Shown here in pieces: positions 7,396 to 14,710 of a stretch of DNA of 19,378 nt. The stretch is from contig JAICPP010000035.1 of the NCBI GenBank assembly GCA_025929805.1, forward strand, positions 1 to 19,378, read 5' to 3'. The stretch comes from Gemmatimonadales bacterium (GTDB lineage Bacteria; Gemmatimonadota; Gemmatimonadetes; Gemmatimonadales; GWC2-71-9). A program made the translations under genes and the position numbers. Numbering within the stretch: position 1 is the first letter of the stretch; each line of letters begins with the position of its first letter. Under the pieces are notes generated by a model. The model was given only the letters and a program-made list of their open reading frames with translations, did no database searches and had not been told where the DNA came from.

Positions 7396-7904
7396 GCATA
7401 GATGCCAGAATCGAGCCGCTCAGCGGAGCGCTGCCTTCAATTAACTGGCGCTGGGACTCCGAGACCGATATTCTCTCGGGGGCATTCAAGGGTAACCGAA
7501 AGAGCGGGGGGCTTACCGGCACGGTCGAGCTGACCGATGCCGAGGGCTCCGTGGCCGTCTTGGACGTGAACAACGGGGTAATCTGCGGGCTCGATGTGGT
7601 GGTCTGGCCCGAGGTGACGACCGGACCCGACCTGCATGTTCCGGCAAAGCTGACCGACGGCCGTGTCGTGCTACCGTCCCGTCCTTCCCGGCCCGGCGTG
7701 GCATCGCTGGAGGTGGATACCAGCCTATCGGTGCAGACTAACAGTGCAGAGAGCGTTTTTCATCTGCAGATCGGTGCCAAGCGCCCCGTCGAGTGCGTCC
7801 GCGCTGCCGACAATTTCTATGTAGAGGTGGATCAGCAGGGCGTGCTGGCCGGCTTCTGGCTGACGAACGTGCCGCCGTTCACCGCCATGGAGGAGGACTC
7901 ATAG
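7392..7904 (+). CDS. Unknown protein with two similar halves
   Basis: I do not recognise a named family; 170 residues. There is no signal peptide, membrane segment or cysteine cluster. Two halves look alike. The first has LDVNNGVICGLDVVVWPEV near residues 57-75 and the second has VEVDQQGVLAGFWLTNVPP near 143-161, each a beta strand, a turn with G, then strand, W and P. The first half also starts INWRWDSETDILSGAF, somewhat like the small YDxExDxL beta proteins (DUF2283 type), a loose resemblance only. The ATG overlaps the aminotransferase stop by four bases, so the two are probably translated together. The stop lies two bases before the end of the convergent ABC exporter gene. Confidence 0.75.
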   Translation: MSIDARIEPLSGALPSINWRWDSETDILSGAFKGNRKSGGLTGTVELTDAEGSVAVLDVNNGVICGLDVVVWPEVTTGPDLHVPAKLTDGRVVLPSRPSRPGVASLEVDTSLSVQTNSAESVFHLQIGAKRPVECVRAADNFYVEVDQQGVLAGFWLTNVPPFTAMEEDS

Positions 7905-7906
7905 AT

Positions 7907-9670
7907 CTAGGCGGCGCGGTCCGTGTCCTCGAGGAATCCTTCAGTCTGTCTCGTGACCAGCGACGCGTAGTACCCGCCCGCGGCAATCAGCTCCGAGTGT
8001 TTCCCGACTTCTGTGATCCCGCCGTCCTTGATCACCACAATGCGGTCCGCATCACGGACGGTGGACAGCCGGTGAGCGATGACGAACGCGGTACGGCCAT
8101 CGAGAAGTGTTTTCAGTGCCTGCTGGATGAGACGTTCGGATTCACTGTCCAGGGCCGACGTGGCCTCGTCCAGAATCAGGATCGGTGGGTTCTTGAGCAG
8201 CGCACGCGCGATGGCAATCCGTTGCCGTTGTCCGCCCGACAGCCTGGTGCCGCGCTCTCGGACGATGGTATCGTAGCCTGCCGGCAAGTGCATGATGAAA
8301 TCATGGGCGTTGGCGGCGCGGGCCGCTGCCTCGATTTCCGCCTGAGTTGCCTGAGGCCGGCCGTACGCGATGTTGGCCCGAACGGTGTCGTTGAACAGAT
8401 GCGCATCCTGAAAGACGACCCCGATCTGACTTCGGAGTGAGTGCTGCGTCATGGTGCGGATATCCACTCCGTCGATCGTGATCACACCCTCGCTCACGCT
8501 GTAGAACCGTTGCAGTAACGTGGCCAGGGTGGTCTTGCCGCTGCCACTGGGTCCGACCAAAGCGATCGTCTCCCCCGGACGGACCACCAGATTGATGCCC
8601 CGGAGCACCGCAGAGCCCGGCTGATAGCCGAAGCTCACATTGCGGAACTCCACCTCGCCCTTCAGAAGGCGCACATCCGAGGCGCCGGGCGCGTCGCCCA
8701 CGACGTCATCGGCATCGAGGATACCGAAGATGGTATCCAGCGATACACTGACGCGTCGGAACGTCTGGTATGCGTTGGTGAGACCTTGCACCGGACCGAA
8801 GAGACCACCAATGTATCCGAGAAAGGCGACCAGGGTGCCTACCGTGATCTCTCCCTGGAGAACGAAGTACCCCCCCAAGGCAAGGGCGGCGAGCCGCGCC
8901 GTCGTGGCAGCAAGGGTGCGGAGACTTCCGGTGAGATTGTCGGTCCGCACTCCGCGGCGGACGATCTCGTTCCCTTCCCGGACTCCCTGGAGGAAGCGGC
9001 GCTTCTCCTCGTCCTCCATGACATACCCTTTGACGGTCATAATGCCGGCCAGCACTTCGTTGAACCGGGAATAAATCGAGCTCCACCGTTCGACCAGCCG
9101 CCGCTCGCGGCGCATCTGTTCGGGGGCGGCCCGAGCACCGATCAGGGCCGGTAATGGAGTGAAGACGATGACCGCGAGCGCCAGTCGCCATTCCATGCGC
9201 AGCATCGCGATCACCGACAGGATGAGATAGAGCAGGGTGGGAAGCAGGTTGAACGCTACGTCGCTGAAAGCCCCGACGTACCCACTGATGCCCTGATTCA
9301 CCCGGTTCATCGTCCCACCCACGCCTTCCCGCTGGTGGAAGGAGATCGGCAGGGCATTGAGCTTGCTGACCAGCTGCTCCCGCAGGGTGTACTCCACCCC
9401 CAGGCGCACGTCCCAGCTCAGGATTCCCAGCCAGGCCTGCAAACCCGCCCGCGTCAGCTCCAGGATGACGAGGCCAGTCATGATCGTGGCCAGCGTCTGG
9501 AGCCCGGTTCGCCGCTCCAGTTCGTCGAAGAGGTACTTCATGACCAGCGGGTCGATGGCGCTGAGGGCAGCCAGTACCAGGGCAAGCGCGATTACCCCGC
9601 TCAGAGGCCGCCGATAGGGACGGACGAACTGGAGTGACCGCCGGGCGAGATGAAAACCGTTTCGGGGCAT
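7907..9670 (-). CDS. ABC exporter, fused membrane and ATPase domains (half-transporter)
   Basis: ATP-driven exporter half-molecule of the MsbA/multidrug/lipid type, expected to dimerise in the inner membrane. From the start used here it has 587 residues. The transmembrane part covers residues 20-300, with clear hydrophobic stretches at 24-40, 62-73, 140-158, 163-180 and 260-295. The nucleotide-binding domain covers about 338-575: Walker A GPSGSGKT (373-380), Q-loop VVFQDAHLF, signature LSGGQRQR, Walker B ILILDEATSALD with catalytic E502, and H-loop histidine H533. The frame stays open to a GTG at 9790, but the extra 40 residues are not family-like, so ATG 9670 is preferred; no strong Shine-Dalgarno supports either. 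Substrate unknown. It ends two bases from the convergent unknown gene. Confidence 0.93.
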   Translation of the reverse strand: MPRNGFHLARRSLQFVRPYRRPLSGVIALALVLAALSAIDPLVMKYLFDELERRTGLQTLATIMTGLVILELTRAGLQAWLGILSWDVRLGVEYTLREQLVSKLNALPISFHQREGVGGTMNRVNQGISGYVGAFSDVAFNLLPTLLYLILSVIAMLRMEWRLALAVIVFTPLPALIGARAAPEQMRRERRLVERWSSIYSRFNEVLAGIMTVKGYVMEDEEKRRFLQGVREGNEIVRRGVRTDNLTGSLRTLAATTARLAALALGGYFVLQGEITVGTLVAFLGYIGGLFGPVQGLTNAYQTFRRVSVSLDTIFGILDADDVVGDAPGASDVRLLKGEVEFRNVSFGYQPGSAVLRGINLVVRPGETIALVGPSGSGKTTLATLLQRFYSVSEGVITIDGVDIRTMTQHSLRSQIGVVFQDAHLFNDTVRANIAYGRPQATQAEIEAAARAANAHDFIMHLPAGYDTIVRERGTRLSGGQRQRIAIARALLKNPPILILDEATSALDSESERLIQQALKTLLDGRTAFVIAHRLSTVRDADRIVVIKDGGITEVGKHSELIAAGGYYASLVTRQTEGFLEDTDRAA

Positions 9671-9895
9671 CGAAGCAGGGATGGAGTCGCCCCCGCAGAC
9701 GAGCAAGTTCGATGCCCCCCACGTCAATGTGCTTCGGACCTGATACATCAAAGGAGTAAGTGGGGGAGCCGCTCGGATATTTGTTGGCACGTAACCAGTT
9801 ACCCGCTACTTACCTGCTATGCGCTCCGGGGCACTGGTCATCTCATGGGATGTCCGTCCAGAGACCATGAGGGATTCGCATCCCGCATTGCGGCT

Positions 9896-10585
9896 TCATC
9901 GGGCTTTGCGCGATGGAAATCCGAAGGGCCAGCCGTCGGTACTGTTCAGAAGAAGCAGGCGGGGACCATGACTCTCCAGCTCGAGGATGCTGAGCGAGGC
10001 GGGGCTCAACTCCAGCCGCTGCATCAGGTCCGGGGAGCTACCCAGCGCATGACCGACCAGGAGGCGAAGCACGTCCCCGTGGCTGACCACTCCCACGATC
10101 TCGGCTGAATCGGGGTGGAGGCGGCACAACCGATCAATGGCCTGGAGCGACCGGGCAAGGACCTCAGCCATGTTCTCACCGCCCGGAATCCGGCTGCCGC
10201 TTCGGAAGCTGTTGAACCGGCGCCAGCCCGGCAGCGGGTCCAGCTCCGCCAACGATCTCCCGGTCCACTCACCGAAATCGATCTCGTTCAGCTCCTCGAG
10301 GGTCCGAACCGAGAGCTGCTGCCGGAGCGCGATTGGACGCGCTGTCTCCAGGGCGCGCTCGAGTGGGCTGCTGTACAGGCCGGCCAAGGCCACTCCATCG
10401 AGGCGATCGGCCAGCCTTTCGGCCTCGCGTCTTCCGGTATCGTTCAGGTGAATGCCCGGCAACCTCCCGGCGATGGATTGGCCCATGGGGTCGCACTGGG
10501 CATGACGGATCAGGAGAAAGTTCGTCATTCTGACCGTTCGTCTCGGAACGGTCAACCAGCACATCTTGGTTGTGACCTGACTCAT
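9896..10585 (-). CDS. Histidine phosphatase superfamily protein (phosphoglycerate mutase-like)
   Basis: Phosphatase or mutase that works through a phosphohistidine; cytoplasmic, substrate unknown. From ATG 10585 it has 229 residues. The RHG motif reads LLIRHAQ with nucleophile H28 and R27. SSPLERALETA carries the second arginine, EIDFGEWTG the acid/base glutamate region, and VVSHGDVLR the second histidine H169. The RHA variant of RHG is common in the superfamily. The start at 10585 is supported by a very strong Shine-Dalgarno directly in front. Homology begins at an internal ATG (10528), which has no ribosome site but lies two bases from a perfect palindrome. It may be a broad phosphatase (PhoE/CobC type). 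It is divergent from the glycoside-hydrolase-like gene across a 205-base spacer with no other clear signal. Confidence 0.88.
   Translation of the reverse strand: MSQVTTKMCWLTVPRRTVRMTNFLLIRHAQCDPMGQSIAGRLPGIHLNDTGRREAERLADRLDGVALAGLYSSPLERALETARPIALRQQLSVRTLEELNEIDFGEWTGRSLAELDPLPGWRRFNSFRSGSRIPGGENMAEVLARSLQAIDRLCRLHPDSAEIVGVVSHGDVLRLLVGHALGSSPDLMQRLELSPASLSILELESHGPRLLLLNSTDGWPFGFPSRKAR
10531..10554. repeat. Perfect 9-bp palindrome at the start of the phosphatase gene
   Basis: TGACCGTTC at 10531-10539 and GAACGGTCA at 10546-10554 are perfect inverted copies around a six-base loop. The element lies inside the first codons if translation starts at 10585, or directly over the ribosome-binding position if it starts at 10528. 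It could be an operator for a dimeric regulator or a translation-blocking hairpin. It has no U-run, so it is not a terminator. Confidence 0.5.
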
Positions 10586-10598
10586 CCCCTCCTCCTCC
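10586..10598 (-). promoter_or_regulatory. Strong Shine-Dalgarno that sets the phosphatase start
   Basis: On the minus strand GGAGGAGGAGGGG directly precedes the ATG at 10585. This is far stronger than anything in front of the in-frame ATG at 10528 or the upstream GTG at 10633, and is the reason for choosing 10585. Confidence 0.6.
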
Positions 10599-10790
10599 GC
10601 CTCGGTACAGGTTGAGGGTAAGTACAGTGTCACCTCAGTCCTGCGGTAGAAATGAAGCTAGTTGGCCTCTGGTGGGAGCGCCGTAGGTACGGGCGAGTGA
10701 GGCCGACGTGGCCGTGGGCGCCCTCCACGGCTACCGCGGCGCGATTGGGCTGCTCAGCGGTCGTCCGGTGGAAAACCTCGGAGCTCCTGC

Positions 10791-11678
10791 ATGATCGAGG
10801 CGGTTAAGCTGTGGAACGAGCCCAACAACATTTCCCATTGGGACTTTGGGCTGGACACCGGCTGGCAGGTATACGCCGAGATGGTAAAGGCCGCGTCTGC
10901 TGCCATACACCACGAGAACCCTCGCCTGACCAGAGTGCTGGGGGGTATCTCTCCCATAGACCCGAACTTCATTTCGAACCTGGGCCGGTTGGGCGTGCTC
11001 GACCACGTGGATGCCGTGGCGGTTCACGGCTTCCCTCTGGATTGGAACCACTGGTCCATTGATGAGTGGCCGGACAAGCTGCGGGAGATTTACCGGGTGA
11101 CGGATCTGCCCGTGTGGGTTACTGAAGTCGGTGTCTCGACGTTCGGTGCGGATGAGGTACAGGAGTTCGGACTCCAGCGTACGGCCGAGCTTCTCATCGG
11201 CAGAGTTCCGCGGATCCACTGGTACAGTCTCTACGATCTTCCGCGTGCCTGGCCGGCCACCACCAGACACCGTGAAGCCGAGGGATCCTCCTACTACCGG
11301 CATTTTTATTTGGGCTTGTTGCGGGAGGACGGCAGTCCCAAACCTGCCGCAGCTCAGTTTGCCGAATACGCTTCCGCCATGGGTATCTGCCAATGGTTCC
11401 ACTTCGAGGATCACCGGCTGGAAGATGCGGTGCGCTGGTTACGCCGGTTGGGAGTCCGCCACCTGCGAACCGGCTTGAGCTGGGCCGATAGCCACCGCCC
11501 CAACGCAGACGCCTGGTTTAATCGTCAGATGGCCGCACTGGATGATTTCGAGGTTACTCTGACCTATTGCTTTACGCCGGAGTCGTGCGGAGTACGGCCT
11601 CACCATACCAGCCCCCCGCGCAGTGTCGATGAGTTCGCCGAGTTCTGCGCTCGTATGACCCGACGTTACGCCGGTTGA
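10791..11678 (+). CDS. Beta-xylosidase-like clan-A glycoside hydrolase with permuted barrel
   Basis: The 295 residues carry the catalytic pair of clan-A retaining glycosidases (GH39-like): acid/base E10 in LWNEPNN and nucleophile E112 in VWVTEVGVS. In ordinary members NEP ends strand 4 in mid-protein; here it is at the very N-terminus. After strand 7 (108-116) and strand 8 (HWYSLYD, 143-149) the chain continues with what looks like strands 1-3: ICQWFHFED (199-207), HLRTGLSWAD (224-233) and TLTYCFTPE (256-264). It ends with EFAEFCARMTRRYAG, the helix that normally precedes strand 4. There is no signal peptide, so it is probably cytoplasmic. ATG 10791 has GGAG seven bases upstream. I recall similar 300-residue proteins near TIGR04290 methyltransferases, so this is probably a natural family rather than a broken gene. 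Its 3' end overlaps the HAD gene by 13 bases. Confidence 0.85.
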   Translation: MIEAVKLWNEPNNISHWDFGLDTGWQVYAEMVKAASAAIHHENPRLTRVLGGISPIDPNFISNLGRLGVLDHVDAVAVHGFPLDWNHWSIDEWPDKLREIYRVTDLPVWVTEVGVSTFGADEVQEFGLQRTAELLIGRVPRIHWYSLYDLPRAWPATTRHREAEGSSYYRHFYLGLLREDGSPKPAAAQFAEYASAMGICQWFHFEDHRLEDAVRWLRRLGVRHLRTGLSWADSHRPNADAWFNRQMAALDDFEVTLTYCFTPESCGVRPHHTSPPRSVDEFAEFCARMTRRYAG

Positions 11679-12169
11679 TCGAAGAACTCCGCCGACCAAC
11701 TGAACGCCGTTTCGGCCCGCACGGCAGCCTCTCGGTCGATGTCGTGATTGCCCACGAATAAGACGTCCGGGGGGTCGACTCCATAGTAGTCCATGATGGT
11801 AAGCAGCATACCTGGCCTTGGCTTCCGGCAGTCACAATCCTGATTTACGGGATGGGGGCAGAGTTGAAGTGCCTCGTCGGGAGGAACGAAGTGCGTCGCG
11901 GCCCAGGCCAGATCCCGGAGCAGGCGCCGAGCCATGGTGAGCGACAGATGGCCGTAGCCGACCTGATCCTGATTGGAGGCGATCCCCAACAGGGGACTCG
12001 AGTCCGAGCTCCAGTGGATGCTGCCAAGGAGCTCGCGGACGCCCGGCATCAGCTCCCATTCTCCGGGTCCATGCGGACATGGTTTTCCTGGGGATGTGGT
12101 TCGTCGCAGAGTATCGTCAGCGTCGAAAATGAAGAGCCGGTAGCGCCGGAAAACCTCTAGATCAGCCAT
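11666..12169 (-). CDS. HAD-IIIA phosphatase, GmhB-like
   Basis: Small HAD hydrolase of 167 residues resembling D,D-heptose-1,7-bisphosphate phosphatase and histidinol phosphatase. Motif I is FDADDT with nucleophile D16 and acid/base D18. Motif II is ASNQ (S65). A zinc-loop pattern C104-P-H106 and C112-D-C114 runs straight into the motif III lysine in CRKPRPGM. Motif IV reads VGNHDID, where relatives have VGDxxxD, so the first metal-binding aspartate is asparagine. It probably removes phosphate from a small phosphorylated sugar; substrate unknown. Its ATG overlaps the upstream gene's TGA by eight bases, so it is probably co-translated with the PRTase-kinase protein. It is the last gene of the minus-strand glycan operon and overlaps the convergent glycosidase-like gene. 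Confidence 0.88.
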   Translation of the reverse strand: MADLEVFRRYRLFIFDADDTLRRTTSPGKPCPHGPGEWELMPGVRELLGSIHWSSDSSPLLGIASNQDQVGYGHLSLTMARRLLRDLAWAATHFVPPDEALQLCPHPVNQDCDCRKPRPGMLLTIMDYYGVDPPDVLFVGNHDIDREAAVRAETAFSWSAEFFDQPA

Positions 12170-13883
12170 TCAGCTCACTGCGCAGCAGTCCGGCGTACCA
12201 CTTGGCATCGGCTGCGAAGCGGTAACCGTCCGGCGTATCTCCCAACACGGTTGCGGCGAGGCTGGAGTAGCCGAGGCGAAAGGCAAGATAGGCGATTGCG
12301 TATGGGTGGATTCTGTGGGCGATCGTGCCGTCTCCGCTCAGCAGCCGATAGCGATCGACCAGATACTCCCCTCCCTCCCGGCCCAGCCCCAACTCGATCG
12401 TCGCCGCCGCCAAGTCCCACGCGATATCCTGACAACCCGGAAAGAAATGGTCATCGTGGTGGTCCATCGCATCCACCTTGAGGTACCCGGTGGAGGTGCG
12501 GATCCATTCGTGCGCCAGCATCCGGCCGTCGAGAGCTACAGACCGTTCGGCCCATACCCCCGAAGGCAGGTGGCTGACCAGGTGATCGAGCTGTGAGTCT
12601 CTCAAGCCTTCGGCGACGTTGACTGCAACCATCTCGCGCAGGCTGGAGTCGCACACCGTTGGCTCGGCGCGGTGCTCCCGGGCCAGGTGAGCCAGGTACG
12701 CCGCGGTGACCTCCACCAGCTGGCCGTTGCCCATTCCTCGGCCTACCGGCCTTCCCGCTACGAATGGACGCAGCACAAAGCCGCGAGCTGCTGTTATCGG
12801 TCTGGGAGTAAAACCAGCGTCGGCCAGACGCTCAGCGCGGCGAACCTTCTGGCTGCTGCGCGACCCCAATCCAGCAAAGCTCAGTAGTTTCAGGCCCTCT
12901 GTTGATCGGTCCCGGAGCAGAAACTTCTTGCGCTCGTGTTGCGGTTGCACTGCGGGATATTGCTGGGTGTGCTCGTAGATGTCACGGCGCCAAGCACCGG
13001 CGGAGAGGTCTCGAAGCTCGCCGGGGAAGGCACCCTGCAAACGACCGGTTTCGAGCCATACCTCTTCAAAGGACGTCACGAACTGACGGTGCCTGGGCCA
13101 GCGTTCCCGCGCGATCGCCGACTGCAGCTGGGATCCGTCGGTCCTCCAGCTGGGAAGGAAGAGGATTCGATCGTCCGCTACGCCCCAGGAGCGGAGTAGT
13201 GCCGCTGTCCCTGCCAACGAGGAGCCGCTGATACCGGGACCCTCGTCGATCAGCAGAAAACGAGCTTCTCTCCTGGTGAGCAGCTGGGAGACCAGCTCCG
13301 GCTGGAAACTCGGAGACCGTGAAAACGGGTGCCCCCGTGGGCGGAGAGTGAACGATTCGACGGAAGCTCCCAGCTCCTCCAGAGCGGCGGCGACCACCGC
13401 GGAAAGACTGGTGCCAATGCTCCGGAGGCCAAGGCAGACAACCGTTTCCAAGCCCAGTGCAGCATGGCAGCGTATTGCCGACTCGAGGTATGTCTCGGGA
13501 TAGACCGCGTAGTATTCGAACCCTTCCGGAACCCTGGTTTCTGCGGTGGCTGGGAGCGGACCACACTCGATCTCATTCAGGATACCGGAAAGTCTGCCCC
13601 ACCAGGTTCTGGACTCGTGTGGCTTTGCGTGCCAGGTGTGCCAGAGCACGTGGCCCGCGGCCAGGCTCGCCTGCCGCAGCCGCTGCGCGATGGGATCGAT
13701 TCCGTCGGCACCGGGAAACACGGAATCGGTGACCGCGCATTCCAGGCTGCCGGTCTCGAGGAGGACTTCGACCGCAAGATCATGTGAGGGACCAGTGCCG
13801 GAGGAGCGTTCGACTGTGGAGCGGAGCAGAGCGAGAAGTCTGCGAGGCTCAGCGGAACATCGCTGGTCGCGATAGACGATCAC
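12162..13883 (-). CDS. Phosphoribosyltransferase-like domain joined to a kinase-like domain
   Basis: 573 residues of unknown function. The middle (about 120-250) looks like a type I PRTase fold: VVCLGLRSIGTSLSAVV (148-164), then RPRGHPFSR (181-189), then a PRPP-loop-like FLLIDEGPGISGSS (209-222) and GVADDRILFLPSW. Residues 318-500 resemble an aminoglycoside-phosphotransferase-like kinase: KFLLRD start, RPFVAGRP hinge, and KVDAMDHHDDHFFPG followed by QDIAWDLAAATIEL, similar to the closing DLA segment of that fold. A classical HxDxxxxN loop is not evident, so kinase activity is doubtful. Start is GTG 13883, 12 bases after the methyltransferase stop, with only a weak purine-rich leader. It overlaps the HAD gene by eight bases. 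It might make or remodel a ribosyl or sugar-phosphate precursor (inference). Confidence 0.8.
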   Translation of the reverse strand: MIVYRDQRCSAEPRRLLALLRSTVERSSGTGPSHDLAVEVLLETGSLECAVTDSVFPGADGIDPIAQRLRQASLAAGHVLWHTWHAKPHESRTWWGRLSGILNEIECGPLPATAETRVPEGFEYYAVYPETYLESAIRCHAALGLETVVCLGLRSIGTSLSAVVAAALEELGASVESFTLRPRGHPFSRSPSFQPELVSQLLTRREARFLLIDEGPGISGSSLAGTAALLRSWGVADDRILFLPSWRTDGSQLQSAIARERWPRHRQFVTSFEEVWLETGRLQGAFPGELRDLSAGAWRRDIYEHTQQYPAVQPQHERKKFLLRDRSTEGLKLLSFAGLGSRSSQKVRRAERLADAGFTPRPITAARGFVLRPFVAGRPVGRGMGNGQLVEVTAAYLAHLAREHRAEPTVCDSSLREMVAVNVAEGLRDSQLDHLVSHLPSGVWAERSVALDGRMLAHEWIRTSTGYLKVDAMDHHDDHFFPGCQDIAWDLAAATIELGLGREGGEYLVDRYRLLSGDGTIAHRIHPYAIAYLAFRLGYSSLAATVLGDTPDGYRFAADAKWYAGLLRSELNG

Positions 13884-13895
13884 TGGCCGACTCGC

Positions 13896-14705
13896 TCACC
13901 GTATGGCCCGGCCGCTCGCCGAGCGCAACTCGGGCATGTAGTCGTAGGGGGCATGGGTGGGCGCATCGGGAGCAGCCGGATGGCAAAGGTAGATCTCATG
14001 CCCCAGGTGAGCTGATACCTGCATGCCGCTGGACCGCAACATGGCCTGGACCGCGGCATGATTGGGCACCCACCAGTTGGTGGGATCATTGGCAAAGCGG
14101 TGTTCGATGAAGGCCATTCGCGGCCAGCCTGGCTCGTCTAAGTCAGCTCGGTCGTGAATGGGGCGATCCCTGGTGTCGGAGTACGTCTCCAAGCCGGGCG
14201 TAGTCAGAGTTTGGAAGACCATGGTGTGGCGAGTACGACGGGCCACGATGTCGAGCCCCAGAAGCGGGTAACGAAGGTGGTAGAACACGCCCATGAAGAG
14301 GACGAGATCGTACTTGTGATCCTCGTCTGCCAGATCATAGACCTGCATCTGGCGAAACTCGATCGCCTTCTCCAGCCCGAGCTTTTCCGATGCCCACTTT
14401 GCCTGACCGAGATAGTGCGGGTCCACATCAATTCCGATGACTCGCGCTCCTCGTTGCGCCAGCTCGAAGCTGTAGTATCCGGCGTTGCAGCCGATATCCA
14501 GGGCAGTCCAGCCCTCGAGGGACTGGGGAAGATGGGGCGCAAGCGCGTGCCACTTATAACGGGGAAAGTCACCCAGGAAATGTGTCGGGGCCGTCTGGGT
14601 GCCGTCGGGCAGGTGGAGGTTATGAAACCAGGGTCCCAGGGCGGCAATTTCACTCTGGAGCCGCTCGTTGCGAAGATCGATTCTCTGCTTCGTAGGACTG
14701 GTCAT
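13896..14705 (-). CDS. SAM-dependent methyltransferase, Rta_06860 family (TIGR04290)
   Basis: Class I methyltransferase of 269 residues. The N-terminus reads GPWFHNLHLPDG and FLGDFPRYKW, characteristic of the Rta_06860 family known from glycosyltransferase clusters. SAM motif I is ALDIGCNAGYYSFEL (68-82), and the acidic end of strand 2 is GIDVD (91-95). VLFMGVFYHLRYPLL (135-149) and MAFIEHRFANDPTNWW (197-212) are the other family blocks. It probably methylates a sugar or lipid-linked glycan intermediate; the acceptor is unknown. The frame is open further upstream to 14855, but ATG 14705 is where homology begins and has GGTGA five bases before it. It lies five bases after the upstream glycosyltransferase stop, within the operon. 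Confidence 0.92.
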   Translation of the reverse strand: MTSPTKQRIDLRNERLQSEIAALGPWFHNLHLPDGTQTAPTHFLGDFPRYKWHALAPHLPQSLEGWTALDIGCNAGYYSFELAQRGARVIGIDVDPHYLGQAKWASEKLGLEKAIEFRQMQVYDLADEDHKYDLVLFMGVFYHLRYPLLGLDIVARRTRHTMVFQTLTTPGLETYSDTRDRPIHDRADLDEPGWPRMAFIEHRFANDPTNWWVPNHAAVQAMLRSSGMQVSAHLGHEIYLCHPAAPDAPTHAPYDYMPELRSASGRAIR

Positions 14706-14710
14706 AGGGT

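Noticed and set aside
9671..9790. 40-residue N-terminal extension of the ABC exporter
   Set aside because: It lacks family similarity and has no ribosome site at the GTG, although the frame is open; retained only as an alternative start.
9791..9802. Palindrome GTAACCAGTTAC upstream of the ABC exporter
   Set aside because: Only five bases per arm and a single copy; too weak to call an operator.
10599..10790. Small gene or RNA in the spacer upstream of the glycosidase-like gene
   Set aside because: No start with ribosome site, no conserved frame and no strong structure seen; probably holds the divergent promoters, which I cannot locate.
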